Below are positions 25,186 through 34,047 of a stretch of 41,377 bases of DNA, piece by piece. Each line of letters opens with the position of its first letter. The first letter of the stretch is position 1. The DNA is from Tannerellaceae bacterium. Its GTDB lineage: Bacteria > Bacteroidota > Bacteroidia > Bacteroidales > Tannerellaceae. Under the pieces are notes generated by a model, which ran no database searches, was not told where the DNA came from, and saw nothing but the letters and a program-made list of their open reading frames with translations. The position numbers and the translations under genes were made by a program. The stretch lies in the NCBI GenBank assembly GCA_031267205.1, contig JAIRZN010000040.1:1-41377 (forward strand). The letters are read 5' to 3'.

Positions 25186-27300
25186 ATGAAAGCAAAACAT
25201 GTAATTCTAATGAGCAGCATTGTTATACTAAGCGCGTGCCATGGCGGGACCAAGATTGTTTATCCGGTGACGGAGAAGGACGGGACGGTTGATACATACT
25301 TCGGCGTCGAGGTAGCCGATCCGTATCGTTGGTTAGAGAACGACACCTCGCAGGCGACGGCGGCATGGGTTGAGGCCGAAAATGCCGTGACGGCAGGCTA
25401 TCTGTCCGACATACCCTTCCGCGAACGTATCAAACAGAGGTTGACTAACCTTACGAACTACGAGCGGATAGGCTCGCCGAGCAAAAAGAACGGCAAGTAT
25501 TACTATTTCAAGAACGACGGGCTTCAGAACCAGAGCGTGCTGTACGTGAAGGAATCCTTAGACGGCGAGGCGAGCGTTGTGCTCGACCCTAATACGCTAT
25601 CCGACGACGGCACGGTGGCGCTTAGCGGCACATCCTTCTCCAACGACGGTAAATACCTGGCCTATACCATATCGCGGAGCGGCTCCGACTGGCGCGAGAT
25701 ATACGTGATAGACCTGTTGACGGGCCGTCACTTAGGCGACCATATACAGTGGGCGAAGTTCGGCGGAGCCTCCTGGCAGGGCGAGGGCTTCTATTACAGC
25801 GCCTATGATGCGCCCGAAGCAGGCAAGGAATTTTCAAACGTGAACGAGAGCCACAAGATTTACTACCACAAGCTCGGCGCGCCACAAGCGGACGACGCGC
25901 TTACGTTCTACAATCCACGCGAGCCTAAGCGTTTCTACTCCGCCGGAGTGAGCGAAGACGAACGGGTTATGTTTATATACGAATCCGGCGCGGGGAGCGG
26001 CAACAACCTGTTCATCAAAGACCTTACGAAGCCGGACGCCAAGGTGACGGCCCTGACGGACGACATGGAGTATACGTACAGCCCGATTGAGGTGATAGGC
26101 GATAAAATCTTTATCCTGACCAATTACGGCGCGCCGAGATACCGCATCATGACGGCCGGCGTATCCGCGCCTCTGCTGAAGGACTGGAAAGAGCTGGTGC
26201 CGGAGTCGGAATCGGTCATAGGCAACGCCCAGATCATAGGCGGGAAGCTGATAATGACGTATGAAAAGGACGCCTCGCATCACGCCTACGTCTATACCGC
26301 AGAAGGCGTCCTTGAGCACGAGATAGCCCTGCCGACACTCGGCTCGGTGAGCTTCAGCGGCGATAAGGACGACAAGGAGACGTTCTATACCTTCACCTCC
26401 TTCACCTATCCGGCGACCGTCTTCCGCTACGATATTGACGCCAACGTCTCGGAACTCTACCTTAAGCCGGACGTAGCCTTCAACCCCGAAGAATACACTA
26501 CCGAACAAGTCTTTTACCCAAGCAAAGACGGCGCAAGGATACCCATGTTCCTTACATATAAGAAAGGATTGCAGAAAAACGGTACCAACCCGGCGCTGTT
26601 GTACGGATACGGCGGCTTCAATATCAGCCTGTCGCCGAGCTTCTCCGTCAACCGCTTAGTCTTCATCGAAAACGGCGGCATATATGCGCAGGCCAACCTT
26701 CGCGGCGGCTCCGAGTACGGCGAGGAATGGCACCAGGCAGGCACTAAGATGAACAAGCAGAACGTGTTTGACGACTTCATCGCCGCCGCCGAGTATCTCA
26801 TAGCCGAAAAGTATACCTCCGCCGCCAAGCTTGCCGTCAACGGAGGCTCTAACGGGGGCCTGCTGGTAGGCGCGACGGTCAACCAACGGCCGGAGCTGTT
26901 CAAAGTCGCCGTCCCGCAGGTAGGCGTAATGGATATGCTGCGCTACCACACCTTCACCATAGGCTGGAACTGGGCGAGCGACTACGGCACGAGCGCCGAC
27001 AGCCGCGAGATGTTCGAGTACCTGCGCGCCTACTCCCCGCTGCATAACATCAAGAGCGGCGGCGCGCCTTACCCGGCGATACTTGTCACGACAGCCGACC
27101 ATGACGACCGCGTCGTGCCGGCCCATTCCTTCAAGTACGCAGCCACGCTGCAAGCCGCCGACACCGGCGACGCCCCGAAGCTGATACGTATAGAGACAAA
27201 AGCCGGCCACGGTTCGGGCAAACCCATAAGCAAGGTGATCGACGAGGCCGCCGACATCTACGCTTTCATAATGTATAACTTGGATATGAATCCCCGGTAA
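25186..27300 (+). CDS. Prolyl oligopeptidase family lipoprotein (S9A)
   Basis: A 704-residue secreted serine peptidase that should cleave short peptides after proline. The N-terminus is a lipoprotein signal with lipobox LSAC (Cys18). Then comes the seven-bladed propeller (from DPYRWLEND to about residue 420) and an alpha/beta-hydrolase domain. The catalytic triad is visible: Ser555 in GGSNGGLL, Asp641 in TTADHDDRVVP, and His675 in KAGHGSGKP. These positions almost coincide with those of porcine prolyl oligopeptidase. YGYGGFNISLSP and ANLRGGSEYGEEWH are also typical. It is convergent with the next gene, with only 2 bp between stops. Confidence 0.95.
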   Translation: MKAKHVILMSSIVILSACHGGTKIVYPVTEKDGTVDTYFGVEVADPYRWLENDTSQATAAWVEAENAVTAGYLSDIPFRERIKQRLTNLTNYERIGSPSKKNGKYYYFKNDGLQNQSVLYVKESLDGEASVVLDPNTLSDDGTVALSGTSFSNDGKYLAYTISRSGSDWREIYVIDLLTGRHLGDHIQWAKFGGASWQGEGFYYSAYDAPEAGKEFSNVNESHKIYYHKLGAPQADDALTFYNPREPKRFYSAGVSEDERVMFIYESGAGSGNNLFIKDLTKPDAKVTALTDDMEYTYSPIEVIGDKIFILTNYGAPRYRIMTAGVSAPLLKDWKELVPESESVIGNAQIIGGKLIMTYEKDASHHAYVYTAEGVLEHEIALPTLGSVSFSGDKDDKETFYTFTSFTYPATVFRYDIDANVSELYLKPDVAFNPEEYTTEQVFYPSKDGARIPMFLTYKKGLQKNGTNPALLYGYGGFNISLSPSFSVNRLVFIENGGIYAQANLRGGSEYGEEWHQAGTKMNKQNVFDDFIAAAEYLIAEKYTSAAKLAVNGGSNGGLLVGATVNQRPELFKVAVPQVGVMDMLRYHTFTIGWNWASDYGTSADSREMFEYLRAYSPLHNIKSGGAPYPAILVTTADHDDRVVPAHSFKYAATLQAADTGDAPKLIRIETKAGHGSGKPISKVIDEAADIYAFIMYNLDMNPR

Positions 27301-27302
27301 GA

Positions 27303-27917
27303 CTAATCCGGTAGTAGGAGCGGAGCTATCTCTCTTTCATATATCTCCTTGCTAATGATGCGGTAATGGGGAGAGTAGCTCGCTTCAAAACGGCTGCTGT
27401 GGTGGCCTGCGAACTCGCCCTGGGCGAATCTTTCCGCTATCTCCCCCCTGTCCGCTTCGTAATCAGGCAACCCAAGCCGCATAGAAGCGATGACGGCCTC
27501 AATACGCTCCCATTCCCTCTCCCACTCCTTCACCGACGGAGGCTGTATGCCCTCCACGCTACGTATGAAGGCGTCGAAATACACCTCGTAAGGCACTTGC
27601 CCCGTCTTCAAGACCGACAAATTTACTCGGTAGAAATTACCCTCCCGCCCCGTCGGCTCGGCCGTTTCGCCCTCGATATTCTCGTAGGATAGCAGCTCGC
27701 TCCGCAGATACTGCCCAGCTCCGGCAGTGTCGGCGATGATGTGTCCGGGGCCGAATTTGTCCTGGAAGAAGTTTTTGTACAAGTCCTTCAGCGTCGATTC
27801 GGGATAAGCCCTCAACTGACGGTTGACGGCCGTGCGCACCGTAGCCTCAAAGCCGTCGTTACGGCAGGCGCCCGTCGACAAGCAGGCGGCAAGTGCGAAA
27901 AATAGTATTCGTTTCAT
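27303..27917 (-). CDS. Lipoprotein of unknown function
   Basis: A 204-residue protein with a lipoprotein signal: MKRILFFALAAC followed by lipobox STGAC (Cys18). I do not recognise the family. Visible features are STLKDLYKNFFQDKFGPGHI, a conserved-looking FGPGH, then YRVNLSVLKTGQV, a Trp-rich WEREWERIEAVI helix, and a closing region with GHHSSRFEASYSPHYRI. The several histidines (FGPGH, FAGHHSS, SPHYRI) could form a metal or catalytic site, but that is speculation. The start at 27917 was chosen over one at 27971 because the signal peptide begins there. It lies 7 bp downstream of tsaB and is probably cotranscribed with it. Confidence 0.6.
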   Translation of the reverse strand: MKRILFFALAACLSTGACRNDGFEATVRTAVNRQLRAYPESTLKDLYKNFFQDKFGPGHIIADTAGAGQYLRSELLSYENIEGETAEPTGREGNFYRVNLSVLKTGQVPYEVYFDAFIRSVEGIQPPSVKEWEREWERIEAVIASMRLGLPDYEADRGEIAERFAQGEFAGHHSSRFEASYSPHYRIISKEIYEREIAPLLLPD

Positions 27918-27924
27918 GCGTGAT

Positions 27925-28629
27925 TTATTGTTTATGAGTAAAAATCTTGTTCTTGGGCGTAGTCGCCGCAAACTCTTTCAGGTAAAAAGGCTCGAAGTAG
28001 GCCAAGTCCTCAAACCTCCCCTCAAGGAACGCCTCCTCCGCCGGCAGAATCATATCGACGGCCAAAGGATGCACGCCGTCTACGAAGACAGCCTCAGGCG
28101 AGGCGATGACCTCCATGCACTTGGCCGCGCCGTTGCCGAAGAAGAAAACCCTGTTGCAGGCGAGGAAAGCGGCGTAGGTATAGGCATCCACAACCTCGGC
28201 CCTCGTCTCGCGGACAAGGTCGCCTCCGGCATCGAATAAGGCCGCGTACACCTCCATCCGGCGGGCGTCAAGCATGGCGCAGTAAAGCGCCGGAGCCTCA
28301 GGAGTAGCCATACGTATCGCCCTACCCGCCATGACCTTCAGCGTATGGACGTTGATCAAGGGAATACCATAGCCGAAGCATATCCCCTTGGCTAAGGAGA
28401 CGCCTATGCGCAAGCCTGTATACGACCCCGGCCCGCCGCTTACGGCGACAGCGTCAAGCGCCAGTCCGCGCCGCCTCATAAGGTTGAGCGCGTCCTCGAC
28501 ATAAACGCCCGCCAGCGCCGCATGAGACGGCCCGTCGAAGGACGCCCTCTCAAACAACGCCGCCCCGTCGAGCGACAGGGCGACCGAGCAGACCTTGGTG
28601 GATGTTTCGATATGTAAGAGGCACGGCAT
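27925..28629 (-). CDS. tsaB: tRNA threonylcarbamoyladenosine biosynthesis protein TsaB
   Basis: A 234-residue ASKHA-fold protein, the scaffold partner of TsaD and TsaE in t6A37 synthesis. It begins with HIETSTKVCSVAL and contains the family hallmark SGGPGSYTGLRIGVSLAKG, then MLDARRMEVYAALF. An upstream in-frame ATG at 28698 would add residues that are not TsaB-like and lies upstream of a -7 element at 28657-28664, so 28629 was chosen. TcdA, encoded elsewhere in this window, acts on the product of this pathway. Confidence 0.95.
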   Translation of the reverse strand: MPCLLHIETSTKVCSVALSLDGAALFERASFDGPSHAALAGVYVEDALNLMRRRGLALDAVAVSGGPGSYTGLRIGVSLAKGICFGYGIPLINVHTLKVMAGRAIRMATPEAPALYCAMLDARRMEVYAALFDAGGDLVRETRAEVVDAYTYAAFLACNRVFFFGNGAAKCMEVIASPEAVFVDGVHPLAVDMILPAEEAFLEGRFEDLAYFEPFYLKEFAATTPKNKIFTHKQ

Positions 28630-28656
28630 ACGGTATGATTCTCTTAGTTGATACGG

Positions 28657-28664
28657 CAAAAGTA
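28657..28664 (-). promoter_or_regulatory. -7 element of tsaB
   Basis: The minus strand reads TACTTTTG, matching TAnnTTTG, 27 bp before the tsaB ATG at 28629. There is no -33 partner at the usual distance. Confidence 0.45.
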
Positions 28665-28769
28665 AACTATTTCCCCAATCGGCGCGAGTTCGGCGCAAGA
28701 AATCCCAAGGAGGCCGCCATGCTTCGGAGAGCCTTAATCGTGATTTATGGGAAAAAATACAGCCTTTTC

Positions 28770-28800
28770 TTGCTAAATATGCCGTTGTATGTTACATTTG
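28770..28800 (+). promoter_or_regulatory. Promoter of the secreted protein gene
   Basis: TTG at 28770-28772 and TACATTTG at 28793-28800 are 20 bp apart. The ATG at 28831 is 30 bp downstream. Confidence 0.6.
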
Positions 28801-28830
28801 TGGGTAATTCAAACTAATAAACACAATATT

Positions 28831-29655
28831 ATGAGCAAAGAGATACGTATGCGCGTTAGCAAATCGCTTTTGACGGCTATATTGACGGCCGTCTACCTGT
28901 GCCTGTCCTGTACATACGCTGCGGCGGCGGCATGGACGCCGTCGGGCGCTTATGAGGCAGCCGCGTCCGATAATGTCGGGAATGAAGCCGACGATGATGA
29001 TGCGGTAGCCGCCCAGGACTTGATAGTCGAATCCGTAAAGCCCTCCGCCGACAAGCCGGGTTATATAATCCTGCGCCTGAGGTTGCCTTCGGACAATACA
29101 TTTGAGGGGAAGTTCTCCGTCGCCCTCCCCAGCGAACTGGAGCTTGACACGGTGAATACAGCGCTCTTCGAACAGCCGGCGGAGCAGTACCGTCTGTCCG
29201 TCGCGAAGGTAGCCGACGCATGGGCGTTTGAAGTAAGACCCAAAGCGTTGCGTGCATCCGGCCTCACGTACCTGGATTTGGTAAAGATCGTGTGGACAAA
29301 AAACGAATCCGCGCCTGATGGCGAATATGAAGTGATATTGCGCGACCTTGAGTTTACGTTCGCCGACAATTCCATCATCCGCCAAAACGAGATAGAGGTG
29401 ACGGTGAACACCCGTAACGACGACGGCGTCGAATCCGTTGAATCGCCGCAGACGGAAGTAACCTGCCTCAACGGCCTGTTGAGCGTAACATCCCCCGTAG
29501 CGGAGCAGGTCGACGTTTATTCCATGAACGGCGCATTAGTATACAACGCACACAAGGCCACCGGCGAATCCGTGCACGACGTTAGCCGCCTTCCGCATGG
29601 CGTGTTGATAGTCAAGGGCGGCTCAGGATGGGTTCGGAAGATCGTACTGAGGTAG
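28831..29655 (+). CDS. Secreted protein with possible type IX sorting domain
   Basis: A 274-residue protein with an N-terminal signal peptide (LLTAILTAVYLCLSCTYAAAAA). The middle, with VESVKPSADKPGYIILRLRLPSDN and a beta-rich stretch, is not recognised. The last 65 residues resemble a type IX secretion C-terminal sorting domain: LLSVTSPVAEQVDVYSMNG, then ALVYNAHK, LPHGVLIVKGG and a closing KIVLR. If that is right, it is exported through the outer membrane and probably attached to the surface. The start at 28831 was chosen over 28789 because a promoter overlaps the earlier one. It is followed by a GC-rich inverted repeat. Confidence 0.6.
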   Translation: MSKEIRMRVSKSLLTAILTAVYLCLSCTYAAAAAWTPSGAYEAAASDNVGNEADDDDAVAAQDLIVESVKPSADKPGYIILRLRLPSDNTFEGKFSVALPSELELDTVNTALFEQPAEQYRLSVAKVADAWAFEVRPKALRASGLTYLDLVKIVWTKNESAPDGEYEVILRDLEFTFADNSIIRQNEIEVTVNTRNDDGVESVESPQTEVTCLNGLLSVTSPVAEQVDVYSMNGALVYNAHKATGESVHDVSRLPHGVLIVKGGSGWVRKIVLR

Positions 29656-29668
29656 ACTGCCGCCTTTA

Positions 29669-29733
29669 CCGACCGCCCGCCGCCCGCCTCCAGCCGCCCT
29701 TTTGACCGAGGCCGGCAATAGGCCGGCGGTCGG
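29669..29733. terminator. GC-rich inverted repeat after the secreted protein gene
   Basis: CCGACCGCC (29669-29677) pairs with GGCGGTCGG (29725-29733), and an inner pair GCCGGC (29711-29716 and 29722-29727) can form a tighter stem. There is no long U-run. It may end transcription before the purM promoter. Confidence 0.35.
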
Positions 29734-29749
29734 GTAGGGCTGAGCTGCT

Positions 29750-29780
29750 TTTGGGCGTTATCGCCGAATTAGTATCTTTG
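29750..29780 (+). promoter_or_regulatory. Promoter of purM
   Basis: TTTG at 29750-29753 and TATCTTTG at 29773-29780, 19 bp apart, an exact match to the Bacteroidetes TTTG / TAnnTTTG pattern. The ATG at 29801 is 20 bp downstream. This is among the clearest promoters in the window. Confidence 0.75.
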
Positions 29781-29800
29781 CGCCCAAATCAAATCACTGT

Positions 29801-30976
29801 ATGAACGATCAACGTTACAGTATGCGGGGTGTTTCCGCATCTAAAAAAGAAGTTCACGACGCAATCCGGAATATCGACAAGGGCCTGTTTCCTCAATCTT
29901 TCTGCAAGATTATCCCGGACGTGCTCGGAGGCGACCCTGCTTACTGCAACATAATGCACGCAGACGGGGCGGGCACCAAGTCTTCGCTTGCCTATATGTA
30001 CTGGAAAGAGACGGGCGACCTTTCGGTATGGAAGGGCATCGCCCAGGATGCGCTGATTATGAACATCGACGACCTCCTATGCGTAGGCGCCGTCGACAAT
30101 ATCGTCGTCTCTTCTACCATAGGGCGTAACAAACTGCTGATACCGGGCGAGGTCATATCGGCCATTATCAACGGTACGGAGGAGCTCTTAGCGTGGCTGC
30201 GGGGTATGGGAATCGGTTGCCATACGGCGGGAGGCGAAACGGCAGATGTGGGCGACTTAGTGCGCACCGTAATCGTGGACAGCTCCGTTACCTGCCGCAT
30301 GAAACGCTCGGATGTGATTGACAACGCCTGCATACAGGCCGGCGACGTCATCGTAGGCCTGGCCTCGTTCGGACAGGCGACGTATGAGCAGTCTTACAAC
30401 AGCGGCATCGGCAGCAACGGATTGACTTCGGCGCGGCATGATGTGTTTGCCCATTACTTGGCCGCCAAGTACCCCGAAAGCTATGACGCAGCCATCCCCG
30501 CAGAGTTGGTCTACTCCGGCAGGCTGGAGCTGACCGGCGCAATCGAAGAACTCGGAACGGATGCAGGCAAATTACTCCTCTCACCCACCCGCACATACGC
30601 CCCCGTAATAAAGGCGATACTCGACGAGATGCGCCCCGCCGTCCACGGCATGATTCACTGTTCAGGCGGCGCACAGACCAAGATCATGAACTTCACGGCT
30701 AATAAACGCATAACGAAGGACAACCTCTTCCCCATCCCCCCCCTGTTCCGTATCATACAGGAAGAGAGCGGAACGGAATGGGCGGAGATGTACAAGGTAT
30801 TCAATATGGGGCACAGGATGGAGATATACGTCAGTCCGGCTGATGCCGGCAAGGTGGTGGAACTGAGCCGCAGCTTCGGCGTCGACGCCAGGGTGGTGGG
30901 CTTCGTGGAAGAGTGGGAAGGGAATGAACTGATCATAGAAAGCGAAAAAGGACGCTTTGTTTACTCTTATACCTGA
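29801..30976 (+). CDS. purM: Phosphoribosylformylglycinamidine cyclo-ligase (AIR synthase)
   Basis: A 391-residue AIR synthase, which closes the imidazole ring in purine synthesis using ATP. It shows the PurM-fold pattern: MHADGAGTKSSLAY near the N-terminus, AQDALIMNIDDLLCVGA, GGETADVGDLVRT, and GDVIVGLASFGQAT. The C-terminal half has HGMIHCSGGAQTKIM and YKVFNMGHRMEIYV. The protein is longer than E. coli PurM (about 345 residues), as is usual in Bacteroidetes. prfA starts immediately after the stop codon with no gap, so the genes are cotranscribed and likely coupled. Confidence 0.93.
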   Translation: MNDQRYSMRGVSASKKEVHDAIRNIDKGLFPQSFCKIIPDVLGGDPAYCNIMHADGAGTKSSLAYMYWKETGDLSVWKGIAQDALIMNIDDLLCVGAVDNIVVSSTIGRNKLLIPGEVISAIINGTEELLAWLRGMGIGCHTAGGETADVGDLVRTVIVDSSVTCRMKRSDVIDNACIQAGDVIVGLASFGQATYEQSYNSGIGSNGLTSARHDVFAHYLAAKYPESYDAAIPAELVYSGRLELTGAIEELGTDAGKLLLSPTRTYAPVIKAILDEMRPAVHGMIHCSGGAQTKIMNFTANKRITKDNLFPIPPLFRIIQEESGTEWAEMYKVFNMGHRMEIYVSPADAGKVVELSRSFGVDARVVGFVEEWEGNELIIESEKGRFVYSYT

Positions 30977-32062
30977 ATGGCCGGAAGCAGTTTATTAAGC
31001 AGATTAGACGGATTGGTAAGCCGTTTTGAAGAAATAGGGACGTTGATCGCCGACCCGTCGGCGACGGACGACATGGAGCGGTTCGTCAGGCTGAGCAAGG
31101 AATACAGGGAGCTTGAGCGAATCGTCTCCGCGCGCGCAGAGTATGCACGGGCGCTCAACGGAGCGGAAGAAGCGAAAGCCGTCATGGAAACGGAACAGGA
31201 CGCCGAGATGCGCGATATGGCGCGGGAAGAACTCGAAGCCTGCAACAACCTCATACCGGCGCTTGAGGAAGAAATCAAACTCCTGCTCATTCCCGCCGAC
31301 CCGCAAGACGGCAAGAACGCCATCGTGGAGATACGCGGAGGAACAGGAGGCGACGAAGCTGCCATCTTTGCCGGAGACCTATACCGTATGTACGTCAAAT
31401 ACTGCGAAAACAAAGGATGGAAGGTCGAACTGACCGGATACACAGAAGGCGCGTCGGGAGGATTCAAGGAGATAATATTCACCGTTACCGGAGAGGGCGT
31501 GTACGGCATACTAAAGTATGAATCGGGCGTACACCGCGTACAACGTATCCCGCAGACCGAAACACAAGGCAGGGTGCACACCTCAGCCGCAACAGTAGCC
31601 GTGCTCCCCGAAGCCGAAGAGTTCGACGTCGACATCAAAGAATCCGATATACGTACCGACATCTTCTGCGCCTCAGGGCACGGCGGTCAATCGGTCAACA
31701 CCACTTACTCGGCAATCCGCCTTGTGCACATCCCGACCGGCATCACCGTGCAGTGCCAGGACGAGAAGTCGCAGATCAAGAACAAAGCCAAGGCCTTGAC
31801 CGAACTCCGCACACGTATATATAATATGGAGTACGAAAAGTATCTCGGCGAAATAGCCTCAAAGCGCAAGACGATGGTCTCCACCGGCGATCGCTCAGCC
31901 AAGATACGCACATACAACTATCCACAGGGACGCATAACCGACCACCGGATAAATTACTCCGTCTATAATCTCCAGGCCTTTATGGACGGCGATATAGGCG
32001 ACTGCATCGACCATCTCATTGTCGCCGAAAACACGGAGCGGATGAAGGATCAGGAACTATAA
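30977..32062 (+). CDS. prfA: Peptide chain release factor 1
   Basis: A 361-residue class I release factor. The catalytic GGQ is at residues 236-238 in SGHGGQSVN. The codon-recognition loop reads PQT in RIPQTETQGRVHTSA, which fits the PxT type of RF1 (UAA and UAG) and not the SPF of RF2. The N-terminal helical domain and the VRIVHIPTG-like segment (LVHIPTGITVQCQDEKSQ) are normal. It follows purM without a gap; pyrF follows after 17 bp. Confidence 0.97.
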   Translation: MAGSSLLSRLDGLVSRFEEIGTLIADPSATDDMERFVRLSKEYRELERIVSARAEYARALNGAEEAKAVMETEQDAEMRDMAREELEACNNLIPALEEEIKLLLIPADPQDGKNAIVEIRGGTGGDEAAIFAGDLYRMYVKYCENKGWKVELTGYTEGASGGFKEIIFTVTGEGVYGILKYESGVHRVQRIPQTETQGRVHTSAATVAVLPEAEEFDVDIKESDIRTDIFCASGHGGQSVNTTYSAIRLVHIPTGITVQCQDEKSQIKNKAKALTELRTRIYNMEYEKYLGEIASKRKTMVSTGDRSAKIRTYNYPQGRITDHRINYSVYNLQAFMDGDIGDCIDHLIVAENTERMKDQEL

Positions 32063-32079
32063 ACACAAGAAGCATAAAC

Positions 32080-32922
32080 ATGACAAAGCAACAACTGTTT
32101 GATAATATACGGCGCAAGCAATCTTTCCTCTGTATAGGATTGGATACGGACATAAGGAAAATCCCTTCGCATCTGCTTGCGGAGGAAGACCCCGCGTTTG
32201 CGTTCAACAAAGCCGTTATCGACGCTACGGCCTCGTGTTGCGTGGCCTACAAGCCAAATCTGGCCTTTTACGAAAGCTGCGGAAGCCGCGGCATGGCCTC
32301 CTTTGAAAAGACGGTATCCTACATCAGGGAGCAGTATCCCGACCAGTTCATTATCGCAGACGCCAAACGCGGCGACATCGGCAATACGTCGGAAATGTAC
32401 GCACGCACGTTCTTCGACAACGTGAAGGCAGACGCCGTGACCGTCGCGCCCTATATGGGGGAGGACAGCGTTAAACCGTTCCTCCTCTACCCCGGAAGCT
32501 GGGTCATACTGCTTGCGCTGACCTCCAACAAAGGGGCGAACGACTTCCAGATGACGGAAAGCGCCGACGGCGAACGGCTTTTCGAGAAGGTGATACGCAA
32601 ATCGCAGGAATGGGCTACGGACGAACAAATGATGTACGTAGCAGGCGCCACCCGCGGCGAAATGTTCGCCGCCATACGCAAATACGCCCCCCGTCACTTC
32701 CTCCTCGTGCCCGGCATAGGCGCACAGGGCGGTAGCCTCAAAGACGTCGTTAGCTACGGCATGAACGGCGAATGCGGCCTGCTGGTAAACTCGTCGCGCT
32801 CCATCATTTACGCCGGCAGGGATGCCGGATTTGCAGAAGCGGCCCGCCGAGAAGCGCATGTTGTGCAGCAGGAAATGTCGCTATATCTGTATGAAAAGGG
32901 AATTATTCAACGCAAGATATAG
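32080..32922 (+). CDS. pyrF: Orotidine 5'-phosphate decarboxylase
   Basis: A 280-residue OMP decarboxylase, the last step of UMP synthesis. The longer bacterial form is recognised by CIGLDTDIRKIPSHL at the start, YKPNLAFYES, and the catalytic Lys-Asp array in ADAKRGDIGNT (Asp94, Lys96, Asp99). A later LVPGIGAQGG contributes to phosphate binding. It is third in the purM-prfA-pyrF group. After it comes an 80-bp AT-rich gap before lpxD. Confidence 0.96.
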   Translation: MTKQQLFDNIRRKQSFLCIGLDTDIRKIPSHLLAEEDPAFAFNKAVIDATASCCVAYKPNLAFYESCGSRGMASFEKTVSYIREQYPDQFIIADAKRGDIGNTSEMYARTFFDNVKADAVTVAPYMGEDSVKPFLLYPGSWVILLALTSNKGANDFQMTESADGERLFEKVIRKSQEWATDEQMMYVAGATRGEMFAAIRKYAPRHFLLVPGIGAQGGSLKDVVSYGMNGECGLLVNSSRSIIYAGRDAGFAEAARREAHVVQQEMSLYLYEKGIIQRKI

Positions 32923-33002
32923 CGATTATGGATTTTTTTATCATCTTTGCGAGTTATGCGAATATAACATAGTATTAATTCGATACGAAATCTTATATAA
33001 TA

Positions 33003-34043
33003 ATGGAGTTTACAGCCCAACAAATTGCGGACATCCTTAGTGGTACGGTAGACGGAAACCCGGATGTGACGGTAAATAATTTCTCAAAAATAGAAGAAGG
33101 TGCGCCTCGTTCTCTGACATTCCTGGCAAATCCCAAATACGAACATTATATATATACTACGGAAGCGGACATCATACTGGTGAACGAAGACTTTATCCCC
33201 TCCGCACCGTTGAAAAAGACCCTGATAAGAGTGCCCAACGCCTATGCGGCGCTCGCCGTGCTGCTCGATATGATAGAGAAGCGGAAAAGGGAAAAGACGG
33301 GAATAGATTCCGCCGCCTTCATCCACCCCTCGGCGCATACGGGCGAAGGATGCTACGTCGGAACGTTTGCCTGCATATCCGAAAACGCACGCATAGGCGA
33401 CAACTGCAAGATTTATCCTCACGCCTATATAGGCGACAACGTCGTGATAGGCGACAATTGCATCATCTATCCGCACGTCACTATATACGAAGGAAGTCTT
33501 ATCGGCGACAACTGTATCCTTCATGCCGGCAGCGTCATCGGTTCCGACGGCTTCGGATTCGCCCCCGACGGCGGACAGTACAGGAAGATACCCCAAATAG
33601 GCAACGTAATCCTGGAGGACGACGTGGAAATTGGCGCCAACACAACCATCGACCGCGCCGTAATGGGAGCGACGATAGTGCGTAAAGGAGCTAAGTTGGA
33701 CAACTTAGTGCAGATAGCCCACAACGTCGAGGTAGGCGAAAACACCGTCATGGCGGCGCAGACCGGTATATCAGGGTCCGTAAAGATAGGAAAGCACTGC
33801 AAGTTCGGGGGACAATCGGGACTGGCAGGGCATATCAGCATCGGCGACAACGTATCAATAGGCGCCCAGGCAGGTGTAATAAGCAGTATAGAAGAACGGC
33901 GCACCTTATTGGGATCGCCCGCCCTCGACGCCAAATCCTTTATGCGCTCCAGCGTCATATTCAATCGACTGCCGGAAATGTCGCGGACAATAGACCGCCT
34001 GCAGCGCGAAATAGAAGAATTGAAAGAAAGAATTAATCAATAA
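33003..34043 (+). CDS. lpxD: UDP-3-O-acylglucosamine N-acyltransferase
   Basis: A 346-residue LpxD, which adds the second acyl chain in lipid A synthesis. An N-terminal uridine-binding domain (to about residue 100, with SLTFLANPKYEHYI) is followed by a left-handed beta-helix of hexapeptide repeats such as IGDNCKIYPHAYIG. The catalytic histidine region is VQIAHNVEVGENT, and the C-terminal helix ends ELKERINQ. An imperfect -7 (CATCTTTG near 32944-32951) is the only promoter-like site in the AT-rich gap upstream. lpxC-fabZ follows after 4 bp. Confidence 0.96.
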   Translation: MEFTAQQIADILSGTVDGNPDVTVNNFSKIEEGAPRSLTFLANPKYEHYIYTTEADIILVNEDFIPSAPLKKTLIRVPNAYAALAVLLDMIEKRKREKTGIDSAAFIHPSAHTGEGCYVGTFACISENARIGDNCKIYPHAYIGDNVVIGDNCIIYPHVTIYEGSLIGDNCILHAGSVIGSDGFGFAPDGGQYRKIPQIGNVILEDDVEIGANTTIDRAVMGATIVRKGAKLDNLVQIAHNVEVGENTVMAAQTGISGSVKIGKHCKFGGQSGLAGHISIGDNVSIGAQAGVISSIEERRTLLGSPALDAKSFMRSSVIFNRLPEMSRTIDRLQREIEELKERINQ

Positions 34044-34047
34044 ATAT

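Noticed and set aside
24389..25189. Long repeat proteins in array 3 on both strands
   Set aside because: Two plus frames and one minus frame are open at once because the 42-bp unit has no stops; no good start signal and no codon bias favours one.
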